Part shown: positions 8,580-16,633 of the stretch, piece after piece
Position numbering within the stretch: position 1 is the first letter of the stretch
How the letters are laid out: the number at the start of each line of letters is the position of its first letter
NCBI RefSeq assembly: GCF_035969385.1
Contig: NZ_JAYKKJ010000007.1
Span: 124,001-188,000 of the forward strand
Origin: SELP01 sp035969385
Lineage (GTDB): Bacteria; Pseudomonadota; Alphaproteobacteria; Rhodobacterales; Rhodobacteraceae
Direction of reading: 5' to 3'
DNA length: 64,000 nt
Made by a program: the position numbers and the translations under genes
The notes under the pieces: generated by a model
Databases searched by the model: none
What the model was told of the DNA's origin: nothing
Seen by the model: only the letters and a program-made list of their open reading frames with translations

Positions 8580-9364
8580 CGGAACAAACGATTTCGGTGT
8601 CGGTGGACGATCGGGGGGTGGCCCGGCTGACCTTGACGCGGGCGGTCAAGCACAACGCCATGTCGGCGCAGATGATCGAAGAGCTGACGCAGGCCGCCAA
8701 ACGGCTGGGCGCGGACCCGGCGGTGCGGGTGGTGGTTCTGGCCGCCGAGGGCGCCAGTTTTTGCGCCGGGGGCGATCTGGGCTGGATGCGCGACCAGATG
8801 CAGGCCGACGGGCCAACACGGGCGCGCGAGGCGACAAAGCTCGCGATGATGCTGAAGGCGATCAACGATTGCCCGAAACCTGTAATCGCACGGGTCCAGG
8901 GCAATGCCTTTGGCGGCGGGGTCGGCTTGATGTCGGTGGCCGATGTGGCGGTGACGGTCGAGGGGGCGAAATTCGGGCTGACGGAAACCCGTTTGGGGCT
9001 GATTCCCGCGACCATCGGCCCCTATGTCGTTGCCCGCATGGGCGAGGCGATGGCCCGGCGGGTGTTCATGTCCGCCCGGATTTTCAACGCGGCCGAAGCG
9101 GTGACGCTTGGGTTGGCGGCACGCGCGGTCCCGGCCGAGGCGCTGGATGACGCGGTCGAGGCAGAGGTCGCGCCCTATCTGTCCTGCGCCCCCGGTGCGG
9201 TGGCCGAAGCCAAGCGGCTGGCGCTGTCGCTTGGCGGCGCCCCGGACGAGGCCACCATCGCCCGCAGCATCGACGCGCTGGTGACCCGCTGGGAAAGCGC
9301 CGAGGCCGAGGCGGGAATCGCGGCGTTCTTCGCCAAGACACCGGCGCCTTGGGTGCAGGGCTAG
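8576..9364 (+). CDS. Enoyl-CoA hydratase family, likely methylglutaconyl-CoA hydratase
   Basis: 262 residues of the crotonase family. The two oxyanion-hole stretches are visible (EGASFCAGGDLGWMRD, and QGNAFGGGVGLMSVADVAV). The likely catalytic acid is in FGLTETRLGLIPATIGPYV. As last gene of the leucine operon, overlapping HMG-CoA lyase by four bases, it is best read as 3-methylglutaconyl-CoA hydratase, although sequence alone cannot exclude another short-chain enoyl-CoA. The TAG stop (9362-9364) is part of the CTAG that flanks the mobile element downstream, so the original C-terminus may have been slightly different before insertion. Confidence 0.88.
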   Translation: MTEQTISVSVDDRGVARLTLTRAVKHNAMSAQMIEELTQAAKRLGADPAVRVVVLAAEGASFCAGGDLGWMRDQMQADGPTRAREATKLAMMLKAINDCPKPVIARVQGNAFGGGVGLMSVADVAVTVEGAKFGLTETRLGLIPATIGPYVVARMGEAMARRVFMSARIFNAAEAVTLGLAARAVPAEALDDAVEAEVAPYLSCAPGAVAEAKRLALSLGGAPDEATIARSIDALVTRWESAEAEAGIAAFFAKTPAPWVQG

Positions 9365-9632
9365 GGCCTGTTGACATTCCCCACCTGCCGCCAGTTTCTG
9401 TCCAAAATTGCTCATCGCAAGGCATTTGAGTGCAGTCGTAGTGATCTACTTCAAGCTCAAATAACGCAGCGAGGGGCAATTTTGGCGAACCCCCGAAGGG
9501 GCGCGGCCCATTTTGCCCCTGCCATCGTTGATTTGCCCTGACGATCAACCAGATCGCTGCGGTCTAATCGCCTTGTCAGCGGCAAAATGGGTCTCGCGCT
9601 GGCGGCTCGTGGGGAGTGTCCACAGGCCCTAG
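9361..9632. mobile_element. MITE-like element, 264 bases, with 20-base terminal inverted repeats and CTAG target duplication
   Basis: The left end (9365-9384) reads GGCCTGTTGACATTCCCCAC. The right end (9609-9628), read on the other strand, differs at only two of 20 positions (G for T at 8, C for T at 13). Both ends are bordered by CTAG (9361-9364 and 9629-9632), which fits the four-base YTAR target duplication known for IS5-group transposases. The interior has no convincing coding frame but holds a second inverted repeat (CCCATTTTGCC near 9507 with GGCAAAATGGG near 9581). I read it as a non-autonomous derivative moved by a transposase encoded elsewhere. The IS5 link is inference from the target site only. 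Confidence 0.75.
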
Positions 9633-10384
9633 AACACCGCCCGGCCTTCGATGCTGGCGAATTCGATCCGCGCCCGGCCCATTTCCTTGGCCCGGTATAG
9701 CGCGGCATCGGCAAGGGTCAGCATCTTTTCAATACTGTCGGCGGCCCGCACGGGCGTTGCCCCGACGGATAGGGTGATCTGCACCTCTGTCCCCTCCTTG
9801 GGAACCGCAATCCTGACCCCTTCGCAAATGCGTTCACCCACCGCGCGGGCCATGTCCGGGGTTGCCTTGGGCAGGAAGACGGCGAATTCCTCGCCGCCAA
9901 AGCGGCCCACGATATCGCCGGACCGGACCAGTTTGCGCATACGTTCGGCAATTGCCTGCAAGCACAGGTCGCCGACAGCGTGGCCGTAGGTATCGTTGAT
10001 CCGCTTGAAATGATCCGCATCAACCAGAAGAAGCGCGCCACCCTGCCCGTTGACCGATGCCAGAGAAGCCTTTTCAAGAAAGTCGCCGCGGTTCGACAGT
10101 CCCGTCAAAATGTCCGTCGCGGCCATATCTGCGAGTCGGCGTTGCAACTGGTATTGGTGGGACATGACAGACAGGGCGAAAACCACGAATGGCGCCGACA
10201 CGATCACAGTAACTAAAACCTGGCTGTAGGGGTCAAACCCTGCCTCGGGTCGGACCGTGCGTTCCACTGTGACATTGACGAGGTTGATCGCCACTTCGAA
10301 CATCAGCCACTTCAAAAGGAAATCGCCCCGTGACTTGGGCGCGACGCGGGTGACAATTCGATGCATCAGGCCAGACGAAGACAT
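9629..10384 (-). CDS. Membrane-bound diguanylate cyclase (GGDEF domain)
   Basis: 251 residues. Two hydrophobic stretches (about 24-42 and 54-75, the second being VLVTVIVSAPFVVFALSVM) precede a GGDEF domain from ATDILTGLSNRGDF onward. The active-site loop reads GRFGGEEFAVFLP (GGEEF, a functional variant), and RSGD just before it matches the RxxD inhibitory site, suggesting product feedback. It would make cyclic di-GMP at the inner membrane; no periplasmic sensor domain is obvious. It is convergent with the leucine operon, and its TAG stop lies in the right-hand CTAG copy of the MITE. Confidence 0.9.
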   Translation of the reverse strand: MSSSGLMHRIVTRVAPKSRGDFLLKWLMFEVAINLVNVTVERTVRPEAGFDPYSQVLVTVIVSAPFVVFALSVMSHQYQLQRRLADMAATDILTGLSNRGDFLEKASLASVNGQGGALLLVDADHFKRINDTYGHAVGDLCLQAIAERMRKLVRSGDIVGRFGGEEFAVFLPKATPDMARAVGERICEGVRIAVPKEGTEVQITLSVGATPVRAADSIEKMLTLADAALYRAKEMGRARIEFASIEGRAVF

Positions 10385-10631
10385 TGGTTCGGCTCGTATA
10401 CCCGGTGGTGATCAGTTGCTTCAGAGTTCGGCCAAAACCCTTCACGAATTCCAAATTTCGCGGCCATGATGGTTTGCATTGGATTCAAACTGGCACGAAG
10501 AACCGAAAAAGCGGGCGCCAGCCCATCGCCTTCGGTTGACCCTCTACCGCCCGAAGGGTAAAGCCTGACCAAGCCAACATGCGCCGGGCCGGTCTTGCGG
10601 CCCCGGGCGCGATGCGTGAAAGGACCCGGCC

Positions 10632-10997
10632 TTGGAAGATCTCCTGCGCGAATACCTTCCCATCATCATTTTTCTGGGACTTGCCATCGTTCTTGGCGTG
10701 ATCCTGATCCTTGCCGCGGTCGTGCTGGCCGTGCGCAACCCGGACCCGGAAAAAGTGTCCGCCTATGAATGCGGGTTCAACGCCTTTGATGACGCCCGGA
10801 TGAAGTTCGACGTGCGCTTCTACCTCGTGTCGATCCTGTTCATCATCTTCGACCTTGAAGTGGCCTTCCTGTTCCCATGGGCGGTGGCCTTCCAGGATAT
10901 TTCGATGGTGGGCTTCTGGTCGATGATGGTGTTCCTGGCCGTGCTGACCATCGGCTTTGCCTATGAATGGAAGAAAGGGGCTCTCGAATGGGAGTGA
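10632..10997 (+). CDS. nuoA: NADH-quinone oxidoreductase subunit A
   Basis: 121 residues, three-helix membrane subunit of complex I. The start is TTG at 10632 (EDLLREYLPIIIFLG follows at once), with AAAGGA about 9-14 bases upstream; no ATG fits the expected N-terminus. The conserved loop KVSAYECGFNAFDDARMKF is present, as is FIIFDLEVAFLFPWA with the membrane Glu/Asp pair. It opens the nuo operon. The 247 bases before it hold no gene; they contain a stem-loop (CCTTCGG 10529-10535 with CCGAAGG 10551-10557) that could lie in the leader. Confidence 0.95.
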   Translation: MEDLLREYLPIIIFLGLAIVLGVILILAAVVLAVRNPDPEKVSAYECGFNAFDDARMKFDVRFYLVSILFIIFDLEVAFLFPWAVAFQDISMVGFWSMMVFLAVLTIGFAYEWKKGALEWE

Positions 10998-11521
10998 TGA
11001 CCGGATCCAATACCGCGGGCGTCGACAAGGAAGTCGTCACCAGCGCGATCAATGCCGAGCTTCAGGACAAGGGGTTCATCGTCACCTCGACCGCCGACAT
11101 CATCAACTGGGCGCGGACCGGGTCGCTGCACTGGATGACCTTCGGCCTTGCCTGCTGCGCGGTCGAGATGATGCATACCTCGATGCCGCGCTACGACCTT
11201 GAGCGTTACGGCACCGCGCCGCGTGCGTCCCCGCGCCAGTCGGACCTGATGATCGTTGCGGGCACCCTGACGAACAAGATGGCCCCGGCGCTGCGCAAGG
11301 TTTACGACCAGATGCCGGAACCGCGTTACGTGATCTCGATGGGGTCCTGCGCCAATGGCGGCGGCTATTATCACTACAGCTATTCCGTGGTGCGCGGCTG
11401 TGACCGGATCGTGCCGGTTGACGTCTACGTGCCCGGCTGCCCGCCGACGGCAGAGGCGCTGATGTATGGCATCCTGCAGCTGCAGCGGAAGATCCGCCGC
11501 ACCGGCACCATCGTTCGCTAA
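10988..11521 (+). CDS. nuoB: NADH-quinone oxidoreductase subunit B
   Basis: About 177 residues from ATG 10988, overlapping the nuoA stop; an ATG at 10997 (MTGSNTAG) is an equally plausible start three codons later. Ligands of cluster N2 are visible: the adjacent cysteines of LACCAVEMMH, the Cys of GSCANGGGYYHYSYS, and the Cys of VDVYVPGCPPTAEAL. It is the peripheral-arm subunit that passes electrons to quinone. The next gene starts 10 bases after its stop. Confidence 0.95.
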   Translation: MGVMTGSNTAGVDKEVVTSAINAELQDKGFIVTSTADIINWARTGSLHWMTFGLACCAVEMMHTSMPRYDLERYGTAPRASPRQSDLMIVAGTLTNKMAPALRKVYDQMPEPRYVISMGSCANGGGYYHYSYSVVRGCDRIVPVDVYVPGCPPTAEALMYGILQLQRKIRRTGTIVR

Positions 11522-11531
11522 GGGGGCGCAT

Positions 11532-12143
11532 ATGTCTGATGCACTGAATGAACTGGGCGCCCTGCTTGAGCTGAAGCGCAAGGATTGCGTGCTGGGCTGG
11601 GAGGTCGCCTTTGGCGAACTGACCGTCGATGTGGCCCCGTCCAACCTTGTGGCCTTTGTCGACTACATCAAGTCCGACAGCGCCTGCCAGTTTTCGTCGT
11701 TGGTGGATATCACGGCGGTGGACTACCCCGGCCGGGCCAAGCGGTTCGACGTGGTCTATCACTTCCTGTCGATGTACCAGAACCACCGGATCCGCCTGCG
11801 GGTGTCGATCGGGGAAGAGGAGATGGTCCCCTCGATCATCGAGGTGCACCCCAGCGCCAACTGGTTCGAACGTGAAGTCTTCGACATGTTCGGGATCATC
11901 TTCTCGGGCCACCCGGACCTGCGCCGCATCCTGACCGACTATGGCTTCCGTGGCCATCCGCTGCGCAAGGATTTCCCGACCACCGGCTATACCGAGGTCC
12001 GCTATGACGAGGTGCAAAAGCGCGTCGTCTATGAACCGGTGAAACTGGTGCAGGAATATCGCCAGTTTGATTTCATGAGCCCGTGGGAAGGGGCGGAATA
12101 CATCCTTCCGGGCGACGAAAAGACGGAAAAGGCCGGGAGCTGA
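11532..12143 (+). CDS. nuoC: NADH-quinone oxidoreductase subunit C
   Basis: 203 residues from ATG 11532 (GGGGGCG upstream). It shows the 30-kDa subunit signature (EREVFDMFGIIFSGHPDLRRILTDY split over residues 118-142, then GFRGHPLRKDFP) and ends with MSPWEGAEYILPGDEK. Here nuoC and nuoD are separate genes, as in other alphaproteobacteria, but a sulfotransferase gene separates them. The sulfotransferase GTG start lies two bases after the nuoC stop. Confidence 0.95.
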   Translation: MSDALNELGALLELKRKDCVLGWEVAFGELTVDVAPSNLVAFVDYIKSDSACQFSSLVDITAVDYPGRAKRFDVVYHFLSMYQNHRIRLRVSIGEEEMVPSIIEVHPSANWFEREVFDMFGIIFSGHPDLRRILTDYGFRGHPLRKDFPTTGYTEVRYDEVQKRVVYEPVKLVQEYRQFDFMSPWEGAEYILPGDEKTEKAGS

Positions 12144-12145
12144 GG

Positions 12146-13066
12146 GTGAGCGACCGGGCGGCCATAAACGCGGGCCCCGAGGGTGGGGCAGGGCAGGCGA
12201 CGCTCCTTTTCGGTGTGGGCGCGACCAAGGCCGGCACCAGCTGGCTTTACCGCTTTCTGGCGTCCCATCCCGAATGCCACCTGCGCACGATCAAGGAATT
12301 GCATTTCTACGATACGCTGGATCGCGATAACCTCGATTTCCAGTCCAGGCAGTTCCTGACCAAGCACGCGGCCCTTCTGGCCCGCCGCGAGCAGGTGCCC
12401 GCTGGCGATCCGCGCCGCCGCTACCTGCGCCGCCAGATTGCCGATCTTGAGGCCTATCTTCCGATTCTCGAAGCCGGGGATGAAGGCGGCTACCTGTCCT
12501 ACCTGTCCGACGGGCGAGGGCAAAAGGGGCTGGTCGCGGATGTGACCCCCGCCTATTCGCTTCTGTCGGTCGAGCGTCTGAAATCCATGGCGTCGCTGGC
12601 ACCGGTCACGCGCTTTGTCTACCTGATGCGCGATCCGGTTTCCCGGTTGTGGAGCCACGTGCGCATGATGGCCCACCGTGCCGCCAAGGCGGGGCAGAAC
12701 CTGGCCAGTCACGCCGCGCGGATATTCGACAATGCGATGTCCGGAAAGGCGCAGCATGTGACGGACCGGGGCGACTACGCGGGCGCGCTGGACCGGCTGG
12801 ATGCGGCGCTGGACCCCAGGGCGCTGTTCCTTGGGTTCTACGAAGAACTGTTTTCCGAACAGGCCATCGCGCGTCTTTGCGCCTTTCTTGGCCTTGCCCC
12901 GGTGGAGGCCCGTTTCGACAAGCGGGTCCACGAAGGGGTGAAGATTGAAATGACCGCTGACCAGCGGACCCGCGCAGCCGCCTATCTGCGGCCGCAATAT
13001 GATTACGTCTTGGCCCGGATGGGCCGGCTTCCCGCCAAATGGGAAGCCAACTACGCAGGAGTATGA
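12146..13066 (+). CDS. Sulfotransferase-like protein inside the nuo operon
   Basis: 306 residues from GTG 12146. The PAPS 5'-phosphosulfate loop is visible as GATKAGTSWLYRFL (Lys28, Thr31, Ser32 in the loop). The 3'-phosphate stretch is FVYLMRDPVSRLWSH, with the Arg and Ser expected of bacterial heparan/chitin-type sulfotransferases. The acceptor is unknown. No signal peptide is seen, so it would act in the cytoplasm. It overlaps nuoC by position (2-base gap) and the nuoD region by a shared ATGA at 13063, so it should be translated with complex I genes, though no link to complex I function is established. Confidence 0.85.
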   Translation: MSDRAAINAGPEGGAGQATLLFGVGATKAGTSWLYRFLASHPECHLRTIKELHFYDTLDRDNLDFQSRQFLTKHAALLARREQVPAGDPRRRYLRRQIADLEAYLPILEAGDEGGYLSYLSDGRGQKGLVADVTPAYSLLSVERLKSMASLAPVTRFVYLMRDPVSRLWSHVRMMAHRAAKAGQNLASHAARIFDNAMSGKAQHVTDRGDYAGALDRLDAALDPRALFLGFYEELFSEQAIARLCAFLGLAPVEARFDKRVHEGVKIEMTADQRTRAAAYLRPQYDYVLARMGRLPAKWEANYAGV

Positions 13067-13068
13067 CG

Positions 13069-14292
13069 ATGATGGACGGCTCCAAGGGATTTGAAGACGC
13101 CGAAACCGGCGAACAGAAGATCCGCAACTTCAACATCAACTTCGGACCGCAGCACCCTGCGGCCCACGGGGTGTTGCGCCTTGTGCTGGAACTGGATGGC
13201 GAGATCGTGGAACGCTGCGACCCGCATATCGGGCTTCTGCATCGCGGCACCGAAAAGCTGATGGAAAGCCGGACCTACCTGCAGAACCTGCCCTATTTTG
13301 ACCGGCTGGATTACGTGGCCCCGATGAACCAGGAGCACGCCTGGTGTCTGGCCATCGAAAAGCTGACCGGGACCGAGGTGCCGCGCCGCGCGTCGCTGAT
13401 CCGGGTGCTCTATTCGGAAATCGGCCGGGTGCTGAACCACCTGCTGAACGTCACCACGCAGGCCATGGACGTCGGCGCGCTGACTCCGCCGCTGTGGGGC
13501 TTTGAAGAGCGTGAAAAGCTGATGATCTTCTACGAACGGGCCTGTGGCGCGCGCCTGCACGCGGCCTATTTCCGGCCCGGCGGCGTGCATCAGGACCTGC
13601 CCGATGCGCTGCTGAACGACATCGAGGAATGGGCCCACGCCTTCCCCGCCGTTCTGGACGATATCGACGGGCTGCTGACCGAGAACCGCATCTTCAAACA
13701 GCGCAACGTCGATATCGGCGTCGTCACCGAACAGGAGATCCTCGATTGGGGGTTCTCGGGCGTGATGGTGCGCGGTTCGGGCCTTGCCTGGGACCTGCGC
13801 CGCGCCCAGCCCTATGAATGCTACGACGAATTCGACTTCAAAGTGCCGGTGGGCAAGAACGGCGACTGCTATGACCGTTACCTCGTCCGTATGGAAGAGA
13901 TGCGCCAGTCGACCAGCATAATCCTGCAAGCCATCGAAAAGCTGCGCGCCCCCGAAGGGCAGGGCGACGTCATGGCCCGCGGCAAGATCACCCCGCCGAA
14001 ACGGGGCGACATGAAGACCTCGATGGAAGCGCTGATCCATCACTTCAAACTGTACACCGAAGGGTTCCACGTCCCCGCGGGCGAGGTCTATGCCGCTGTC
14101 GAGGCCCCCAAGGGCGAATTCGGCGTCTACCTTGTCGCCGACGGGACCAACAAACCCTACCGCGCCAAACTGCGTGCCCCCGGATACCTGCACCTTCAGG
14201 CCATGGACCACGTCGCCTCTGGCCACCAACTTGCCGACGTCGCCGCCATCATCGGCACAATGGACGTCGTTTTTGGAGAGATTGACCGCTAA
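13069..14292 (+). CDS. nuoD: NADH-quinone oxidoreductase subunit D
   Basis: About 407 residues. Three ATG codons are clustered (13063, 13069, 13072). AGGAG at 13057-13061 is only one base from the first but seven from the second, so 13069 is chosen. The 49-kDa subunit signatures are present: FNINFGPQHPAAHGVLR (quinone-site His), HIGLLHRGTEKLME, EIGRVLNHLLNVT, and the C-terminal GVYLVADGTNKPYRAK. It forms the quinone cavity with NuoB. It overlaps nuoE by one base (TAATG). Confidence 0.95.
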   Translation: MMDGSKGFEDAETGEQKIRNFNINFGPQHPAAHGVLRLVLELDGEIVERCDPHIGLLHRGTEKLMESRTYLQNLPYFDRLDYVAPMNQEHAWCLAIEKLTGTEVPRRASLIRVLYSEIGRVLNHLLNVTTQAMDVGALTPPLWGFEEREKLMIFYERACGARLHAAYFRPGGVHQDLPDALLNDIEEWAHAFPAVLDDIDGLLTENRIFKQRNVDIGVVTEQEILDWGFSGVMVRGSGLAWDLRRAQPYECYDEFDFKVPVGKNGDCYDRYLVRMEEMRQSTSIILQAIEKLRAPEGQGDVMARGKITPPKRGDMKTSMEALIHHFKLYTEGFHVPAGEVYAAVEAPKGEFGVYLVADGTNKPYRAKLRAPGYLHLQAMDHVASGHQLADVAAIIGTMDVVFGEIDR

Positions 14293-15383
14293 TGCTCCGC
14301 CGTCTTCATCCCGAACAGCCCGAAAGCTTTGCTTTCTCCCCCGCCAACCAGAAATGGGCCGAGGCGCAGATCACCAAGTATCCCGAGGGTCGTCAGGCCA
14401 GCGCGGTGATCCCGCTGTTGTGGCGCGCGCAGGAACAGGAAGGCTGGCTGACCCGGCCCGCGATCGAAGAGGTCGCCAAGATGCTGAACATGGCACCGAT
14501 CCGGGTGATGGAGGTGGCCAGCTTCTACTTCATGTTCCAGTTGCAGCCGGTCGGCTCTGTCGCCCACATCCAGATTTGCGGCACCCTGTCCTGCATGATC
14601 TGCGGCGCCGAAGACCTGATCGCGGTCTGCCGCGAAAAGATCGCGGACAAGCCCCATGCGCTGTCGGCGGATGGCAAGTTTTCCTGGGAAGAGGTGGAAT
14701 GCCTTGGCGCCTGCGCCAACGCCCCCATGGCCCAGATCGGCAAGGACTATTACGAAGACCTGACCGCCGACCGCCTGCGCGACATTCTGGACGAACTGGC
14801 CGCTGGCAAGGTGCCCACGCCGGGCCCGCAGAATGGCCGCTATGCGGCCGAGCCGCTGTCGGGGCTGACCTCGCTGACCGATCACGAAAGTGGCCGGACC
14901 CAGTATAACGCCAGCGCCCAGCTGGCCGTGGATATCGGCGATACCGTCAAACGGATCGACGGCACCGAAGTGCCGCTGCTGACGCCCTGGTTGGGCAAAG
15001 GTGGAGCAAAGCCCGCGAAACCGGCAGCCAAGCCCGCCGCGAAGCCCGCAGCCAAGAAGGCCGCCCCGAAAGCCGCCGCCAAGGTCGAAAAGCCCACTGC
15101 CCCCGTCGCGGCCCCGGCCGCCGTGACTGCCCCCGCACGGGAAAAGAAGCCGCGCACCATGGCCGCCCCGCGCAAGGCCGGTGCCGACGATCTGAAGCGG
15201 ATTTCCGGGGTCGGCCCCAAGCTGGAAGGCGTGTTGAACGAATTGGGCTTCTGGCACTTCGACCAGATCGCCAAATGGACACCCGATGAGATCGCCTGGG
15301 TCGACAGCCGGCTGAAGTTCAAGGGCCGGATCGAACGGGATGACTGGATCGGGCAGGCCACGAAACTCGCGGCCGAGGGCTGA
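14292..15383 (+). CDS. nuoE: NADH-quinone oxidoreductase subunit E with C-terminal helix-hairpin-helix-like extension
   Basis: 363 residues, about twice the size of a minimal NuoE. Residues 1-180 are the thioredoxin-like 24-kDa subunit with the N1a 2Fe-2S cysteines in CGTLSCMICGAED and ECLGACANAPM. A segment around 185-235 leads to an Ala/Lys/Pro-rich linker (about 237-295). The last ~65 residues form a compact domain: DDLKRISGVGPKLEGVLNEL, then FWHFDQIAKWTPDEIAWVD and LKFKGRIERDDWI. GVGPKLE resembles a helix-hairpin-helix turn. The same domain ends the membrane protein encoded next (15583). Long NuoE forms are known in Rhodobacteraceae; the role of the tail is not established. Confidence 0.93.
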   Translation: MLRRLHPEQPESFAFSPANQKWAEAQITKYPEGRQASAVIPLLWRAQEQEGWLTRPAIEEVAKMLNMAPIRVMEVASFYFMFQLQPVGSVAHIQICGTLSCMICGAEDLIAVCREKIADKPHALSADGKFSWEEVECLGACANAPMAQIGKDYYEDLTADRLRDILDELAAGKVPTPGPQNGRYAAEPLSGLTSLTDHESGRTQYNASAQLAVDIGDTVKRIDGTEVPLLTPWLGKGGAKPAKPAAKPAAKPAAKKAAPKAAAKVEKPTAPVAAPAAVTAPAREKKPRTMAAPRKAGADDLKRISGVGPKLEGVLNELGFWHFDQIAKWTPDEIAWVDSRLKFKGRIERDDWIGQATKLAAEG

Positions 15384-15448
15384 CGGATCGCTTTGAAGTC
15401 ACGCACATGATGCCGAAACCGCGCAATCTGTTGACTGAAGGCCGCAAG

Positions 15449-15484
15449 CGGGGCGGGAAACGCCCCGACCGGCCCGGTTTTCTT
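15449..15484 (+). terminator. Hairpin with nearby T-rich tract after nuoE
   Basis: A seven-base-pair stem CGGGGCG/CGCCCCG with loop GGAAA (15449-15467) is followed, after a short GC stretch, by TTTTCTTT (about 15478-15485). The gap between stem and T-tract makes it a weak terminator, perhaps an attenuator between nuoE and the distal genes. A second imperfect inverted repeat (GCGGTTGGC with GCCAAGCCGC) follows at about 15497-15533. Together they fill most of the 199-base gap before the next gene. Confidence 0.4.
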
Positions 15485-15582
15485 TGCCCGATCCACGCGG
15501 TTGGCTTTACAAATTCCCTGTCTGCCAAGCCGCACGCCATGACGCGGCGGGCCAAACAGGGAAGTTGAAGGAGTTAAGCGTC

Positions 15583-16386
15583 ATGTCGCAATCAAACGAA
15601 GCCACCAGCTGCCGCAATCTGTCGTGGCTTGTCGCCCTGCTGGCCGGGCTGGTTGTCACCCTTTTGATGCGCGGTGCGGATCAGGGGTGGGTTCTGTCGA
15701 TCATTGTCGGGCTGGTCGTCTTGTTCGCGCTTGGGTTTGTATTGACCCGGTTCTTCTGCGCCGATGCTGGGGTGACGACGACCGCGGCGACGCAGACCGT
15801 TGCACCGGTTGCTGCCGCCGCAACCCCCGCGCCACGCCCCGCCGCCGCGCCGGCCGCTGCCGCGACACCGGTCGCGACCTCGGCCTCGGTGGCCGCAGAG
15901 CCCGCGCCCGAACCGGTCCCGGTGGCCGAACCCAAGGCCGAACCGAAGCCCAAGGCAGCCGCCAAGCCGAAAGCGGCGGCAAAGCCCAAGGCCGCAGCAA
16001 AACCGAAGGCTGCCGCAAAGCCCAAAGCTGCCGCTGCCAAGGCAGAGGCCAAGCCTGCCGATTCAAAACCGGCCCGCCCGCCCGTGGCCAAAGATGGCAC
16101 CCCCGCCGATCTGCTGACAAAACCGCGTGGCGGCAAGGCCGACGATCTGAAGATGATCAAGGGCGTCGGGCCGGGCATCGAAAAGACCCTCAACGAAATG
16201 GGGATCTGGCACTACGATCAGATCGCCGGTCTGCGGGGCAAGGAAATCACGTGGGTTGATGACCGGCTGAAGTTCAAGGGCCGGATCACGCGCGACGAAT
16301 GGATCAAGCAGGCCCGGGTTCTGGCCCGGGGCGGCACGACCGAATTCGCGGCCCGCGCCAAGAAGGACGGCACCTACAAGAAGTAG
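15583..16386 (+). CDS. Membrane-anchored protein with Ala-Lys-Pro repeat linker and the NuoE-tail domain
   Basis: 267 residues from ATG 15583 (GAAGGAG about nine bases upstream). Two membrane helices come first (LSWLVALLAGLVVTLLM and VLSIIVGLVVLFALGFVL). A long Ala/Pro region follows, then near-perfect six-residue repeats of the type KPKAAA (DNA about 15950-16040). The C-terminal ~75 residues (ADDLKMIKGVGPGIEKTLNE, IWHYDQIAGLRGKEITWVD, LKFKGRITRDEWI) are clearly homologous to the NuoE tail. It probably places a second copy of that domain at the cytoplasmic membrane face near complex I; this is inference. I know no characterised function. Confidence 0.85.
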   Translation: MSQSNEATSCRNLSWLVALLAGLVVTLLMRGADQGWVLSIIVGLVVLFALGFVLTRFFCADAGVTTTAATQTVAPVAAAATPAPRPAAAPAAAATPVATSASVAAEPAPEPVPVAEPKAEPKPKAAAKPKAAAKPKAAAKPKAAAKPKAAAAKAEAKPADSKPARPPVAKDGTPADLLTKPRGGKADDLKMIKGVGPGIEKTLNEMGIWHYDQIAGLRGKEITWVDDRLKFKGRITRDEWIKQARVLARGGTTEFAARAKKDGTYKK

Positions 16387-16404
16387 GGCCATTGAAGGAA
16401 CAGG

Positions 16405-16629
16405 ATGGGAGACGATCCAGACCGCAAACGGGCCGAGGCCGGCAAACGCACCGCAAAGGTGATGGTTGCCACGGGGCTGTTCTGGATCGTCACCACCTAT
16501 CTTGGGTCGCACCTGGGCTGGCCGCAACGCACGCGGGCCCTGTTCGACCTGATCGCCCTTGCCGGTTTCGGCTGGGCATTGTGGATGACTTATGGCATCT
16601 GGCGGTCACGCCAGAACGACAAGGGGTGA
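16405..16629 (+). CDS. DUF5337-type small membrane protein
   Basis: 74 residues starting 18 bases after the previous stop. A charged N-terminus (DDPDRKRAEAGKRTAK) is followed by two hydrophobic segments (VMVATGLFWIVTTYLG and LFDLIALAGFGWALWMTYGIW) and a basic tail. The pattern matches small DUF5337 proteins that accompany nuoF in Rhodobacteraceae. It ends four bases before nuoF. A complex I assembly or accessory role is suggested only by position. Confidence 0.75.
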   Translation: MGDDPDRKRAEAGKRTAKVMVATGLFWIVTTYLGSHLGWPQRTRALFDLIALAGFGWALWMTYGIWRSRQNDKG

Positions 16630-16633
16630 GCCG

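Noticed and set aside
10385..10572. Small minus-strand frame in the gap before nuoA
   Set aside because: Overlaps the diguanylate cyclase start and has no ribosome site or family resemblance.
15950..16040. Short tandem DNA repeats that might suggest a CRISPR or minisatellite
   Set aside because: They encode the KPKAAA-type linker in frame and have no spacers; treated as protein repeats.
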